Notes under the pieces: model-generated | What the model was told of the DNA's origin: nothing | Databases searched by the model: none | Seen by the model: the letters and a program-made list of their open reading frames with translations, nothing else | Translations under genes and position numbers: made by a program | Part shown: positions 1 through 8,444 of the stretch, one piece after another | Numbering within the stretch: the first letter of the stretch is position 1 | Layout: the number at the start of each line of letters is the position of its first letter | DNA from: Halomonas sp. TA22 | Lineage (GTDB): Bacteria > Pseudomonadota > Gammaproteobacteria > Pseudomonadales > Halomonadaceae | Length of the DNA stretch: 64,000 bases | Assembly (NCBI RefSeq): GCF_013009075.1 | Contig: NZ_CP053108.1 | Location: 3,242,517 to 3,306,516 of the forward strand | Direction: 5' to 3'

Positions 1-595
1 CGCCAGCCTGGGCACGCTCAGGCTCGACACCGCGATCGCCCACGGTCATCAGCAGGGTGCCATCCTCCTGCCACGCCAGGCGCGAGCCATAATGGCGCCC
101 GGGGGAGGAGTTTCGGTCCTGCTCAAAGAGCTCCTCGACGTCGGTGAGCGATTCGCCCTCGAGTCTTGCCCTGGCCAGCGCGCTGGCCGTGCCATCATCC
201 CCAGGCTTCGAGTAGGCGAAGTAGATCCAGTCGTTATCGCCTTCGCCCCCGTTTTCCTCTCCATAGCGGGGGTGCAGCACCACATCGAGCAGCCCGCCCT
301 GGCCCTGGGCGGAGACCTCGGGCACGCCGTCGAGCTCGGTGACCTCGCCGCCGTCGATCAGTACCATCTGCCCGGTGCGTTGGGTCACCAGGAAACGACC
401 GTCGGGCAGCACGGCCATACCCCACGGATGTTCGAGGCCGGATACCATGCGTACCAGGCGCAGGTCATGCTCCTCGCTCTCGATACGCTCATGGATGATC
501 TCTTCGGCGCTGGCCACATTCAGTGCCAGGACGCCCCCCAGCAGCAAGGCGCCGGGCCGGCGCCAGGAACGGGTCGAGCAGGTGGGTTGTGTCAT
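1..595 (-). CDS. PQQ-dependent sugar dehydrogenase family protein (partial)
   Basis: This is the N-terminal part of a soluble aldose/sorbosone dehydrogenase-type beta-propeller protein; its C-terminus lies beyond the window edge. The reading frame opens at an ATG at 595 and stays open to base 1. It begins with a hydrophobic export signal (about residues 13-30, ending ...NVASAEE), so the protein is probably periplasmic. Family signatures visible are LEHPWGMAVLPDGRFLVTQR near residue 50, GQGGLLDVVLHP near residue 100 and the segment ending LLMTVGDRG near the edge. Members use PQQ to oxidise sugars or other alcohols, but substrate and cofactor use cannot be told from this fragment. Confidence 0.8.
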   Translation of the reverse strand, partial: MTQPTCSTRSWRRPGALLLGGVLALNVASAEEIIHERIESEEHDLRLVRMVSGLEHPWGMAVLPDGRFLVTQRTGQMVLIDGGEVTELDGVPEVSAQGQGGLLDVVLHPRYGEENGGEGDNDWIYFAYSKPGDDGTASALARARLEGESLTDVEELFEQDRNSSPGRHYGSRLAWQEDGTLLMTVGDRGVEPERAQAG

Positions 596-651
596 GATCA
601 TCTCCCAGTGGCTGACTCCCTTTACCCTAGCAGAGCCTGTGCAAGCGTGGC

Positions 652-1530
652 TTATCTCAGCAGCGCCAGCAGGATAGGTAGGTAGATGAACGAAAGCAGG
701 GTGGAGCAGAACACCAGACCGGCGACGAACTTTGGCTCACGTCCGGAGCGCTGGGCGAACAGATAGTTGAAAACCGCCACCGGCATGCTCATCTGGATGA
801 CCAAGATGCTGTGCGCCATGGGTGGCAGGGCCAGCCAATACCCCACCGCATAGGCCAGCAGGGCAGCGGCCAGGGTGCGTAGCAGACTGAAGCCCACCGC
901 GGATCTGAGATTGCGCGCCTGGATGCTGGCAAGTGACACGCCAAGGGTGATCAGCATCAGCGGTACGGTGAAGCCTGAGATCAGGTCGACGGTATTGTCC
1001 AGCCAGCTTGGCAGCGAGGTTTCGGTCACCAGCAGGGTGAGGGCGATCAGGATGGCGTAGACGGTGGGGGTCTTCGCTAGGGTCTTCAGCGGGTTGGCAC
1101 TGCGGCTCGCCATGGCGGTACCGAAGGTGAACTGCACCAGCGACACCGTGACCATGGTGGCGATGGCGAACACGAAGCTGGCGCCGCCGAAGGCATAGAG
1201 CACCACGGGCAGGCCCATGTTGCCGGTGTTGGGATACATCATGGGCGATATGAGCACTCGCCAGGGCTTGCCTATCAGCGGCGCGAAGGCGAAGGTCAGC
1301 AGGCCCATGGCGGTGAGTACCATCAGTGTGCCGAGCATGGTCATGCCGAAGGTGGCGGCATCGATATCGGCGCCGGAGAGCGAGGCGAGGATCAGCGAGG
1401 GAGTGCCGATGTTGAAGACTAGCTTGGTGACGAAATCCACCGGGTAGTCATGCCCCAGACGAATCCACATGAAGCCGAGACAGGCCCCCACGAACACCGG
1501 AGCCATTACCGCAAAAAGTTCGACAAGCAT
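652..1530 (-). CDS. AEC (auxin efflux carrier) family transporter
   Basis: A 292-residue inner-membrane protein with about ten hydrophobic segments in the two-repeat arrangement of the AEC/MdcF family. The start MLVELFAVMAPVFVGACLG leads directly into the first membrane helix. The helix containing MMYPNTGNMGLPVVLYAFG carries the N-x-G-NxGLP signature of the family's crossover region. Relatives export or import small organic acids such as malonate or malate, but no substrate can be assigned here. It is transcribed away from sodA and convergent with nothing; the gene upstream on the same strand is the sugar dehydrogenase 57 bases downstream of its stop. Confidence 0.85.
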   Translation of the reverse strand: MLVELFAVMAPVFVGACLGFMWIRLGHDYPVDFVTKLVFNIGTPSLILASLSGADIDAATFGMTMLGTLMVLTAMGLLTFAFAPLIGKPWRVLISPMMYPNTGNMGLPVVLYAFGGASFVFAIATMVTVSLVQFTFGTAMASRSANPLKTLAKTPTVYAILIALTLLVTETSLPSWLDNTVDLISGFTVPLMLITLGVSLASIQARNLRSAVGFSLLRTLAAALLAYAVGYWLALPPMAHSILVIQMSMPVAVFNYLFAQRSGREPKFVAGLVFCSTLLSFIYLPILLALLR

Positions 1531-1641
1531 GGATTATCCTTGGGCAAGAACGAGATGAAAATCGATAGGGTGCTATTGTGCTCGATTGAAAACGCGGCGC
1601 AACTTCTCGTCTGATCGGCGTGGCGAGCAGCAGTGGTATCC

Positions 1642-1678
1642 GCTAATCCCGCACCTTGGCACCAGGCGCGGGATTAGC
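1642..1678. promoter_or_regulatory. Perfect 11-bp inverted repeat in the sodA leader
   Basis: GCTAATCCCGC (1642-1652) and GCGGGATTAGC (1668-1678) form a perfect stem with a 15-base loop, 85 bases before the sodA start codon. There is no T-run after it, so it is not a classical terminator for the upstream region. It may be an RNA hairpin in the sodA leader or an operator. Confidence 0.4.
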
Positions 1679-1762
1679 ATCAAGGCCGATACTCTGCCAT
1701 CATCTTGTGTGGGCAACACCAGGTTGCACTCTTGTACATCCTTTCAAGGAGGAGTCTTTATC

Positions 1763-2374
1763 ATGCCGCATACCCTACCTGAGCTGCCGTATGGTTATGA
1801 CGCACTGGAACCGCATATCGATGCGATGACCATGGAGATTCACCATTCCCGGCATCATAAGACTTATGTCACCAACCTCAATGCCGCGCTCGAGGGAACT
1901 GGCCTGGAAGACATGCCGATCTTCGAGCTGATGAGCAACATCGATCGCGTGCCCGACGACAAGCGTCAGCCGGTGATCAACAACGGTGGCGGCCATGCCA
2001 ACCACTCCATGTTCTGGACGATGATGTCACCGCAAGGTGGTGGCAATCCCCAGGGCAAGGTGGCCGAGGCCATCGACAGCGAGCTGGGTGGTTTCGAGGC
2101 GTTCAAGGAAGCCTTCCAGAAGGCAGCAGTGGGCCGTTTCGGCAGCGGCTGGGCCTGGCTGAGCGTCACTCCGCAGAAGAAGCTTGTAGTGGAAAACACC
2201 CTGAATCAGGATAGCCCGCTGATGCACGGCAATACACCCGTGCTGGGACTGGACGTTTGGGAACACGCCTACTATCTCAAGTTCCAGAACAAGCGTCCTG
2301 ACTACATTGCAGCCTTCTTCAATGTCATCAATTGGGAAGAAGTCGAACGTCGTTATCAGGAAGCCGTGGCCTGA
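1763..2374 (+). CDS. sodA: Superoxide dismutase, Mn type
   Basis: A 203-residue cytoplasmic superoxide dismutase that converts superoxide to hydrogen peroxide and oxygen. Metal ligands His27 (in [11 protein letters not shown]) and His81 (in [10 protein letters not shown]) are visible, followed by the C-terminal [19 protein letters not shown] block with the Asp and His ligands. GGHANHS and NQDSPL are features of manganese rather than iron enzymes. The start at 1763 is chosen because AAGGAGG lies ten bases upstream; an in-frame extension to 1586 has no homology. It is monocistronic and ends in a stem-loop region. Confidence 0.95.
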   Translation: MPHTLPELPYGYDALEPHIDAMTMEIHHSRHHKTYVTNLNAALEGTGLEDMPIFELMSNIDRVPDDKRQPVINNGGGHANHSMFWTMMSPQGGGNPQGKVAEAIDSELGGFEAFKEAFQKAAVGRFGSGWAWLSVTPQKKLVVENTLNQDSPLMHGNTPVLGLDVWEHAYYLKFQNKRPDYIAAFFNVINWEEVERRYQEAVA

Positions 2375-2379
2375 TTCTC

Positions 2380-2412
2380 AACGCCGCAGTCAGCCCTGGC
2401 TGCGGCGGCGTT
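2380..2412 (+). terminator. GC-rich stem-loop after sodA
   Basis: AACGCCGCAG pairs imperfectly with CTGCGGCGGCGTT (one bulge) just after the sodA stop. No long T-run follows, so termination is likely but not certain. Confidence 0.45.
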
Positions 2413-2423
2413 CTCCCAACTCC

Positions 2424-2451
2424 TGATTGATCGATCTTTAGCGATCAATCA
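2424..2451. terminator. Perfect 10-bp inverted repeat between convergent genes
   Basis: TGATTGATCG (2424-2433) and CGATCAATCA (2442-2451) pair exactly around an 8-base loop. The repeat overlaps the stop codon of the convergent YceI-like gene and lies between it and sodA, which suits a bidirectional transcription end. No T-run is present. Confidence 0.4.
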
Positions 2452-3025
2452 GGGTGGCATTCAGCCGCACCGGCACCTCATCGCCGATATTCTCGTAACC
2501 GAGCATCGTCAGCACGGTGCGTGCCGTCGAGTTGGCCATCAGTTCCCTACCATCCAGTGCGATACGCTCGGCGGTGGTCACGCGAATCACATCGCGTGCA
2601 TCGCGCGTGAAGCGCAGCGCCAGCGGTTCACGCTGAGTATTGCCCTCGGACTGGATGCTGAACATCAGCGTCTCGACCATCGACTCCCCCACGGCCAGCG
2701 CATCGAGGCGCTCCGGCGGCAACTGGGTCACCAGCGTGGCAATTGGCGTATTGGTCAGGCCCGTCAGCCACGGCGGCAGGGGGCCGAGCTTATCCAGCGC
2801 ATCGGTTTGGTTCAGGCGCAGCGGCAGGCGCAGGGTGCCGTCGGCACTCACATCGCCCTGCAACTGACGCACTTGGTGCTCGTGCGGTACCGGACCGGTC
2901 GGTGTCATCTCGATAATGGTGGCCTCGACCCGCGACTGTTTGGGGTCGAGCTGCCAAGCGGCCATGGCCGGCAGGGCGAAGGGAAGAGTAAACAGCAGAG
3001 CGCTTGCGGCCAGATGTGCTTTCAA
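2438..3025 (-). CDS. YceI-like domain periplasmic protein
   Basis: A 195-residue exported protein with a signal peptide (KAHLAAS...ALPAMAA, cleavage near residue 23) and a lipocalin-like YceI barrel beginning AWQLDPKQSRVEATI. YceI proteins bind isoprenoid or other hydrophobic ligands in the periplasm; the exact role is unknown. The TTG at 3025 is preferred because GGAG sits eight bases upstream; an upstream GTG at 3061 would add twelve residues before the signal peptide and has its purine-rich stretch too close. Confidence 0.7.
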   Translation of the reverse strand: MKAHLAASALLFTLPFALPAMAAWQLDPKQSRVEATIIEMTPTGPVPHEHQVRQLQGDVSADGTLRLPLRLNQTDALDKLGPLPPWLTGLTNTPIATLVTQLPPERLDALAVGESMVETLMFSIQSEGNTQREPLALRFTRDARDVIRVTTAERIALDGRELMANSTARTVLTMLGYENIGDEVPVRLNATLIDR

Positions 3026-3153
3026 GGCATTGTCTCCAGGAAATGAATACACAGCAGACACGCCTCAGGCCGGAAAGTGCCCGCGGCGCGTTTAAGGTCA
3101 GCCGGGGGTGGTCTCGCTCATCGGCTTTCGCTATCATACGGCGGCGCAATGCA

Positions 3154-3230
<77 letters not shown>

Positions 3231-3327
3231 TTTAAAACAGTGACTTAGCAATTATCTCTGGTGAGTCCCATGTTCCAAGGGTACAGTTTCGGTACAGTGC
3301 CGATCCTTCAGCCCCCTGGAGATTTTC

Positions 3328-4395
3328 ATGGCCACCATCGTCAAGACCCCCTCTGGTAGCTGGAAAGCCGTCATCCGCAAGACCGGCTGGCCGACCACCG
3401 CCAAGACCTTTCGTACCAAACGTGACGCTCAGGATTGGAGTCGCCGCACCGAAGACGAAATGGTGCGTGGCGTCTATATTCAGCGCAGTGCCTCAGAGCG
3501 CATGACACTGGAAGCAGCTCTAAAGCGTTATCTGGCCGATGTCACCCCTACCAAGAAGCCCAGCACGCAGAAAAGCGAACGCCACAAAGCCACTACGCTC
3601 ATCGAGCACTTGGGCAAGTATTCCCTTGCGGCCCTGACGCCGGAGCTAATTGCGAAATTCCGCGACACGCGGCTGAACAGCATCGGGCACCGGGGAAAGC
3701 CCATCAGCCCCAATACCGTGCGCTTGGAGCTTGCCCTGCTTGGGCACCTCTACACCGTGGCCATCCAGGAGTGGGGCCTAGGCTTGACCTACAACCCCGT
3801 CCAGAACATCCGCAAGCCAAGCCCGGGTGAGGGGCGCGACCGGCGCTTGAGCCCCGACGAGGAGAAGCGACTTTTCGCCGTGCTGCGGCAGCACAGCAAT
3901 CCCATGCTCAACTGGATCGCCAGAATCGCCCTAGAGACAGGCATGCGCTCCTCGGAGATCCTGACCCTCACCCGTTCCCAAGTTGACGTGAAACGCCGCG
4001 TGGTGCGACTCACAGACACCAAGAACAACGAAGCCCGCTTGGTACCGCTGAATCTGGCTGCAACGGAGGTGTTCAAGCAGGCGCTGAGCAACCCGGTACG
4101 CCTGCTTGACTGTGACTTGGTGTTCTTCGGTGAGCCTGGCAAAGACGGCAAGCGAGGCCCCTACGCCTATACCAAGGTTTGGAATGAGGCAAAGAAGCAG
4201 GCAGGGCTCTACGATTTTCGCTTTCACGATCTAAGGCATGAGGCAGTTAGTCGGCTGGTGGAGGCGGGCCTATCCGACCAGGAGGTTGCTGCGATTAGTG
4301 GTCATAAGTCGATGCAGATGCTGCGTAGATATACGCACTTGAGAGCTGAGGATTTGGTTGCGAAACTAGATCAATTGGGGGCTGGCGACTGCTAG
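3328..4395 (+). CDS. Tyrosine recombinase / phage integrase
   Basis: A 355-residue site-specific integrase. It has an N-terminal arm-binding region (about 1-60), a SAM-like core-binding domain (about 65-165) and a catalytic domain with Arg in ETGMRSSEIL, His300-x-x-Arg303 in HDLRH, His326 and the nucleophile Tyr335 in MLRRYTHL. It lies 98 bases after the tRNA 3' end and points into island 1, the usual position for an element that uses a tRNA 3' end as attB. The catalytic residues are intact, so island 1 may still excise. GGTACAGT-like repeats at 3279 and 3290 just upstream could be arm sites or operators. Confidence 0.95.
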   Translation: MATIVKTPSGSWKAVIRKTGWPTTAKTFRTKRDAQDWSRRTEDEMVRGVYIQRSASERMTLEAALKRYLADVTPTKKPSTQKSERHKATTLIEHLGKYSLAALTPELIAKFRDTRLNSIGHRGKPISPNTVRLELALLGHLYTVAIQEWGLGLTYNPVQNIRKPSPGEGRDRRLSPDEEKRLFAVLRQHSNPMLNWIARIALETGMRSSEILTLTRSQVDVKRRVVRLTDTKNNEARLVPLNLAATEVFKQALSNPVRLLDCDLVFFGEPGKDGKRGPYAYTKVWNEAKKQAGLYDFRFHDLRHEAVSRLVEAGLSDQEVAAISGHKSMQMLRRYTHLRAEDLVAKLDQLGAGDC

Positions 4396-4523
4396 TGCAT
4401 GTGGCTAGGAATGTCGTGTGTTGGGTTAATGTGTTTTATCCTGGATAAGGATATATAATTACGTGCGCATAAATGCAGCATGAATTTTAACGAATTATAA
4501 CGCAATATTATTAAGGGAATGAC

Positions 4524-5015
4524 GTGAGCTTTGTAAAAAAACTAGAATTTGGGAATTATACTCTTAAATTTGGCGAGGACAAAGTTTTACTGGATCTGTT
4601 TTCTGAAGTAGTGATGCCATCTTTTCATGAGATGAAATATGTTAGGAGGATTAAGGATAAAGGTGAATATTTCTTTATCGATACCAAGCTTTTAACCTTA
4701 GACGATTCTAGCGTACATCCTGTGGTTGGCATTGCGGGAAGGATAGTAAAAAATACAAAGCTAAGAAGAGAGCAAGTATATAGAACTCAAGGGGGTATAA
4801 TCGAAGACAAGAGCGAGCTTGAAACTGCCCCAAGTTCAACTTTTTTGTTGATTCTTAATACGCATCGCTTAGTTCTGTGCAAAGAAGTTCCTGGAGCACC
4901 AACGATCCAAAACTTTCAGAGCACTAGCCAGTATTGCTTAAAACAGAGGCATGGCGAATTCATTAATGAAATTTTGAAAAAGCTAAGCAAGAAAGGGTGG
5001 AAAATCCTGACATAG
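4524..5015 (+). CDS. Soluble protein, N-terminal part; possible RexA-like sensor (frameshifted gene)
   Basis: A 163-codon AT-rich frame that I cannot place in a named family. It seems to be the first half of one gene continued in the -1 frame by 4997-5548. That frame is already open from 4970, where it reads as a plausible charged helix. A single-base change in the A/T-rich stretch 4965-4981 would join the two into about 341 residues. The segment STFLLILNTHRLVLCKEVPGA... resembles a region of phage lambda RexA by eye, as does a segment in the second half. Together with the four-helix protein that follows, this suggests a RexAB-like abortive infection pair. Base composition is far below that of flanking host genes. 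Confidence 0.5.
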   Translation: MSFVKKLEFGNYTLKFGEDKVLLDLFSEVVMPSFHEMKYVRRIKDKGEYFFIDTKLLTLDDSSVHPVVGIAGRIVKNTKLRREQVYRTQGGIIEDKSELETAPSSTFLLILNTHRLVLCKEVPGAPTIQNFQSTSQYCLKQRHGEFINEILKKLSKKGWKILT

Positions 5016-5548
5016 AGCGCGTTACTAAAAAATCTCTGTTAATTAAATACCCTCCTCCAGATCTGCGTGTAACCCCCCTTTCAGATAAAGAGTCGCTGAG
5101 ATCCTTTGTAAATCGTTTGCAGCATATAGATAAACTAACAATAAAATTGCTGCCTACTAACAAAGAAGAGATTGATAACGATGACTTTTGGGTGGATTTG
5201 GGGCGTCGCCGCGAGGAAATGAATAGTTCTAGCGCGAAAGTGGATTTTTCTAACACAAAGGAAGGATTAAATGGTGATAAGGTCTATGAACAAGCAAAGT
5301 CTGCATCAAGTTTTGGCAATTCAGAGTTAAAGTTCAAAGGTTATGATGCCCAGGGCGATACAATTCGGGGTAGTAACGAAGATTTTAGCTTGACAGTGGA
5401 AATGGATTCTTTGCCCAGAAGTGCTGAGCTTGCTGGAAAGCAAAAGTACCTTCAGTTTTTGAGTTTGGTAGGGGACGGTGTAATCTCGTTGCCAAAAGTC
5501 CATGAGGGTGTAATTCAGAAGCTGAAAGCTATAATAGGAAAGCAGTAA
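4997..5548 (+). CDS. Soluble protein, C-terminal part; possible RexA-like sensor (frameshifted gene)
   Basis: A 183-codon frame overlapping the previous one by 19 bases and beginning with GTG. No ribosome binding site dedicated to it is evident, and the frame extends upstream to 4970, so it is probably the C-terminal half of a single gene split by a -1 shift. It contains LLPTNKEEIDNDDFW and, near its end, KFKGYDAQGDTIRG. The latter parallels LRAKDEAGDIL of lambda RexA as I remember it. The product is predicted soluble and charged. The next gene starts one base after its stop, so the two are translated as an operon. Confidence 0.5.
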   Translation: MENPDIERVTKKSLLIKYPPPDLRVTPLSDKESLRSFVNRLQHIDKLTIKLLPTNKEEIDNDDFWVDLGRRREEMNSSSAKVDFSNTKEGLNGDKVYEQAKSASSFGNSELKFKGYDAQGDTIRGSNEDFSLTVEMDSLPRSAELAGKQKYLQFLSLVGDGVISLPKVHEGVIQKLKAIIGKQ

Positions 5549-5549
5549 T

Positions 5550-6161
5550 ATGTCATATTCTTTTAAGGACACTGACCTTACTAGCGAAAAATCTCTTTGG
5601 GATGTTTATAAGTTATCAAGGAGAATTCTTCCTGGGAAATTTCAGGTCTTCGTGGTTTTAGGATCTGTAGCTCTGCTTATTGCAAATGCTATGTTTTTTG
5701 CGCGGGAAGAATCGGTCCTTCTGGCTGATGTTAGGAAATGGTCTGAAATGGGGTTCGAATTTGCAATCACAACATTAGGTTTCTTGATAGCTGGTTTTAC
5801 CATATTTGCAACACTATCCAAGCCCAAAATGATGTTGGCTATGATGGGCCATATTAATAAAGAGACAGGGTTGCCTACCCTCAAGTACAATTTTTTTGCC
5901 TTCATGAAAGTCTTTATTGCATATATTGCTTTTTCTTTGGTTTATTTGCTGATAGTTTTATTTGGACAGCAAGGCGGCTTGGTGTCAAATGTGGTAAGCG
6001 TTCTCCCTCATTCTGATTGTATACGAATGATTTTGATCAAGACTTCATATGCAATTATAGGCGGGAGCTTTGTTTATCTTTTGATGTTGCTAAAGTCATT
6101 TGTGTTCAATATTTATGCGATAGTTATGAACTTTCTGCGATGGGAGTATCATCAAGAATAA
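5550..6161 (+). CDS. Four-helix membrane protein; possible RexB-like effector
   Basis: A 203-residue integral membrane protein with four predicted helices: about 31-51 (VFVVLGSVALLIANAMFF), 69-90 (ITTLGFLIAGFTIFATL), 114-139 and 160-196. It follows the preceding soluble gene by one base, so they form a transcriptional and probably functional unit. A cytosolic protein followed by a four-TM protein is the plan of lambda RexA-RexB, and KwaA of Kiwa is also a four-TM protein of about 200 residues. I cannot assign either by sequence. Composition is AT-rich like its partner, indicating joint transfer. Confidence 0.6.
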   Translation: MSYSFKDTDLTSEKSLWDVYKLSRRILPGKFQVFVVLGSVALLIANAMFFAREESVLLADVRKWSEMGFEFAITTLGFLIAGFTIFATLSKPKMMLAMMGHINKETGLPTLKYNFFAFMKVFIAYIAFSLVYLLIVLFGQQGGLVSNVVSVLPHSDCIRMILIKTSYAIIGGSFVYLLMLLKSFVFNIYAIVMNFLRWEYHQE

Positions 6162-6230
6162 TTGTTTAGATAGATTATTTGACAACTATGCGCGGCTAAA
6201 TTCGACGCTACGTAGCGATTTAGTATTGCA

Positions 6231-7127
6231 TCAGTCGTTTGGAAGCAGGCTTTCCCAAGCTTCTAATCCTTCAGGGTCAGTTGGGTAATGTGATGTGTTA
6301 AGCTTTTCCCAGAGCAGTGCGATGTCCTTATATTTGGCAACGTTCCTTGATACGCTTTGCCTAGATACGCCAAAATGAGAAGCTATACTCGACTGCGTCT
6401 GACCAGATAAAATCATATCAAACAACCTGAAGTGATAATCCCTTATGTTTAGGCGCGCCAGCTTATAAGCTACCCACCTTAGATGCTCTTTTTGCTTGGG
6501 TTCTAAAATATTGTAGTAGTAACCGGTGCGCTTTAGCTTTCGTATATTATCGTCGAAGAGCTTCCTTTTGTTATGATCCGTCCTGTAAAGTGAGTGTGGT
6601 TTACTAGGGTCGTGCTCTTCGCAAAAACGCATACTTGCTAGTGTATAGGGCTCCCCTGAATTTAATTCTACTGCTCCTTGCGTTTTTCGCCAGCATAGTT
6701 CGCAAAATAAGGATCTAGGTTTATTTTTACCGAAGGTAGTTCTCTGCTTAGCGAAAAACTTAGATTCTTGGTGGGATGGGGCGCAGGAATGGCAGAACCT
6801 TAGAACCCCTCGTAAGACGTCTATGTCAAAAACTAAGTCCGTGTTGCTATATGGCTTGCAAATGGCGCTAAGATGAATATCCGCTTCCTTTAAATCTCGC
6901 TTTTTCATGAAGTCAGAGAATGAGTCGCCAACGAAAGGGTTCTGTAGGCCTTGATTGCAAAGGGCCTGCTTAGCAGCTGAATCTAAGTGAGCTTTGACAG
7001 CGGACCAAATAGACCAGCGCCTAGAACGAGTGGTATGTGATACCGTGACATTGTCCCGAAAACTGCTCACGGCTGCCGCTAGTTCAGACGAACAACCCTT
7101 CACCACCTCTAATTCTTCAAGGTCCAT
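6231..7127 (-). CDS. Cys-rich HTH protein, probable island regulator
   Basis: A 298-residue protein with no family I can name. The middle holds a possible zinc-binding set (FCHSC near residue 125, LFCELC near 155, RFCEEH near 185). The C-terminal region has a resolvase-like helix-turn-helix, QSSIASHFGVSRQSVSRNV, around residues 255-275. DNA binding is therefore likely. The ATG at 7127 is chosen because AGGAAA lies just upstream; a TTG at 7157 would extend it by ten residues. It is convergent with the four-helix membrane gene and divergent from the AlpA-like gene, the usual place for an element regulator. Confidence 0.6.
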   Translation of the reverse strand: MDLEELEVVKGCSSELAAAVSSFRDNVTVSHTTRSRRWSIWSAVKAHLDSAAKQALCNQGLQNPFVGDSFSDFMKKRDLKEADIHLSAICKPYSNTDLVFDIDVLRGVLRFCHSCAPSHQESKFFAKQRTTFGKNKPRSLFCELCWRKTQGAVELNSGEPYTLASMRFCEEHDPSKPHSLYRTDHNKRKLFDDNIRKLKRTGYYYNILEPKQKEHLRWVAYKLARLNIRDYHFRLFDMILSGQTQSSIASHFGVSRQSVSRNVAKYKDIALLWEKLNTSHYPTDPEGLEAWESLLPND

Positions 7128-7203
7128 AGGCGCTTTCCTCTCGCATCCCCATGTCAACCATTCTTACATATACGGTTCCTTTCTTTCCACTCTACTCGGC
7201 ATA

Positions 7204-7225
7204 GATTACGCAAACCAACGTAATC
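7204..7225. promoter_or_regulatory. Inverted repeat between divergent regulator and AlpA-like gene
   Basis: GATTACG (7204-7210) and CGTAATC (7219-7225) are exact inverted repeats with an 8-base spacer, 15 bases before the AlpA-like start codon. This is a candidate operator for one of the two flanking DNA-binding proteins. Confidence 0.4.
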
Positions 7226-7240
7226 AATGGATGCTGACCG

Positions 7241-7471
7241 ATGGAAACGACAAAGATCGCAATCGAGCGCTCCCTACTCGATAAGTATGGCCCTCTTATC
7301 AGCCTGCCCCAACTGGCTGAGCTGCTGCACCGAAGCCCGGATGGCCTTCGTATAGCGATGAGTAAACCGCACGGCTATGCACAAGAGATCAAAAAAGCGC
7401 GAATAAAGATTGGCCGCCGGGTGTATTTCCGTACGCCTGAAATCGCCGAGTACATCGCCTCAGCGGAATAA
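7241..7471 (+). CDS. Small HTH (AlpA/excisionase-like) protein
   Basis: A 76-residue protein. SLPQLAELLHRSPDGLRIAM is a winged helix-turn-helix recognition region, and KIGRRVYFRTPEIAEYI is the beta-wing and C-terminal helix seen in AlpA/MerR-like excisionase proteins. Such proteins act as activators of excision or of replication genes in islands. It is followed three bases later by the replication-type gene, so they are cotranscribed. Confidence 0.65.
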   Translation: METTKIAIERSLLDKYGPLISLPQLAELLHRSPDGLRIAMSKPHGYAQEIKKARIKIGRRVYFRTPEIAEYIASAE

Positions 7472-7474
7472 GCG

Positions 7475-8275
7475 ATGAGTTATCGCGCCTTGGATTGGGT
7501 TCTAGCTTTGGAGTGCGCTCCAGCCACCAAGATGGTTCTGGTAGTGCTTGCCCGCTACGCCGACCGCGAAGGGAAGTGCTGGCCAAACGTGAACACGATC
7601 GCGCGAATGAGCGGTGCCTCTAGCCGGACTGTACGTCGGGCACTTAAGAAATTGCAGGCAGACGGCCTGATTACTACCGAAGCCCGTTACGAAAGTCACG
7701 GTCGCCAAACCTCTAATTGCTATCGCCTAGCGCTTGAGAGGGACCCTGACAAATTGACACCCCTAACGGTGGGGAGGGTGACAGAGTGTCAGGGGGAGGG
7801 TGACACCCGTGACACCCCCGGGGGTGACATAGCTATGTCACCCCTAGAACAACCAAAGGAAGTAAAAAAGGAAGTTAGGAGCGGCCCTGTGGATAACTTC
7901 GAGAATGAGCATGAGTCAGTTGAGGAGATGGTCGGGTCATTACCTGATGCTGTGATGCAAGGCGAGAAGGTCTTGATTGCGCGTATGCTTCACCAGGTCG
8001 ACCTTGGCTATGCGGGCCTGCTGATTGATGAGCTAAAAGGTGCTTTGGTGTGCGGGAGAATAAACAAATCACCAGTGAACTGGTTTCGTGCAGTCGTACG
8101 TAGCTATCAAGAAGGAAATTTTGAGCCTACCTATGCCTGCTTTGAATATTCACGCCGAGCCGGGTATGGACAGCCAGAAGCGACGCAAGGCCGGGAAGCC
8201 TTCTTGCAGATCAAAAAACAATTGTCTCAAGGCGAAACGAATAATACGCCAAAAAGGCAAAACAAGGCTTTCTGA
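7475..8275 (+). CDS. HTH-domain replication initiator-like protein
   Basis: A 266-residue protein with an N-terminal winged-helix domain (about 1-85): CWPNVNTIARMSGASSRTVR and ALKKLQADGLI form a typical HTH_36 fold. A low-complexity linker (about 90-135) and a C-terminal helical region follow. The plan matches phage and island replication proteins of the lambda O type, in which the N-terminus binds iterons and the C-terminus recruits the replicative helicase loader. DNA encoding the linker contains six TGACA/TGTCA units, as lambda ori lies within gene O. The C-terminal role is inferred; it has no recognised catalytic motif. Confidence 0.6.
   Translation: MSYRALDWVLALECAPATKMVLVVLARYADREGKCWPNVNTIARMSGASSRTVRRALKKLQADGLITTEARYESHGRQTSNCYRLALERDPDKLTPLTVGRVTECQGEGDTRDTPGGDIAMSPLEQPKEVKKEVRSGPVDNFENEHESVEEMVGSLPDAVMQGEKVLIARMLHQVDLGYAGLLIDELKGALVCGRINKSPVNWFRAVVRSYQEGNFEPTYACFEYSRRAGYGQPEATQGREAFLQIKKQLSQGETNNTPKRQNKAF
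7754..7843. repeat. TGACA/TGTCA iteron cluster inside the replication gene (candidate origin)
   Basis: Within 90 bases the core TGACAccc appears directly or inverted six times (about 7755, 7778, 7787, 7800, 7810, 7825/7835). The last two form the palindrome GGGTGACATAGCTATGTCAC. Repeat density is far above chance and coincides with the linker-coding part of the gene. Confidence 0.6.
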
Positions 8276-8444
8276 GAGGCTTTGAGGGGTAACCTAGGGG
8301 GTAGGAGGCGGGTAGGTTCGGGAAAGGCTTAAGACCCCTTCTGGCGCGAATTATGAGGCTGAAATTGCTCTGGTTATCGCGATGCAACGAAGCTCCAATA
8401 TGTTTACGTGACAGTGTCACGGTTATTAATAGCACCGGGAGTAA

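Noticed and set aside
92-685. Long plus-strand ORF over the sugar dehydrogenase gene
   Set aside because: The minus-strand frame has clear dehydrogenase motifs and a signal peptide; this is its antisense shadow.
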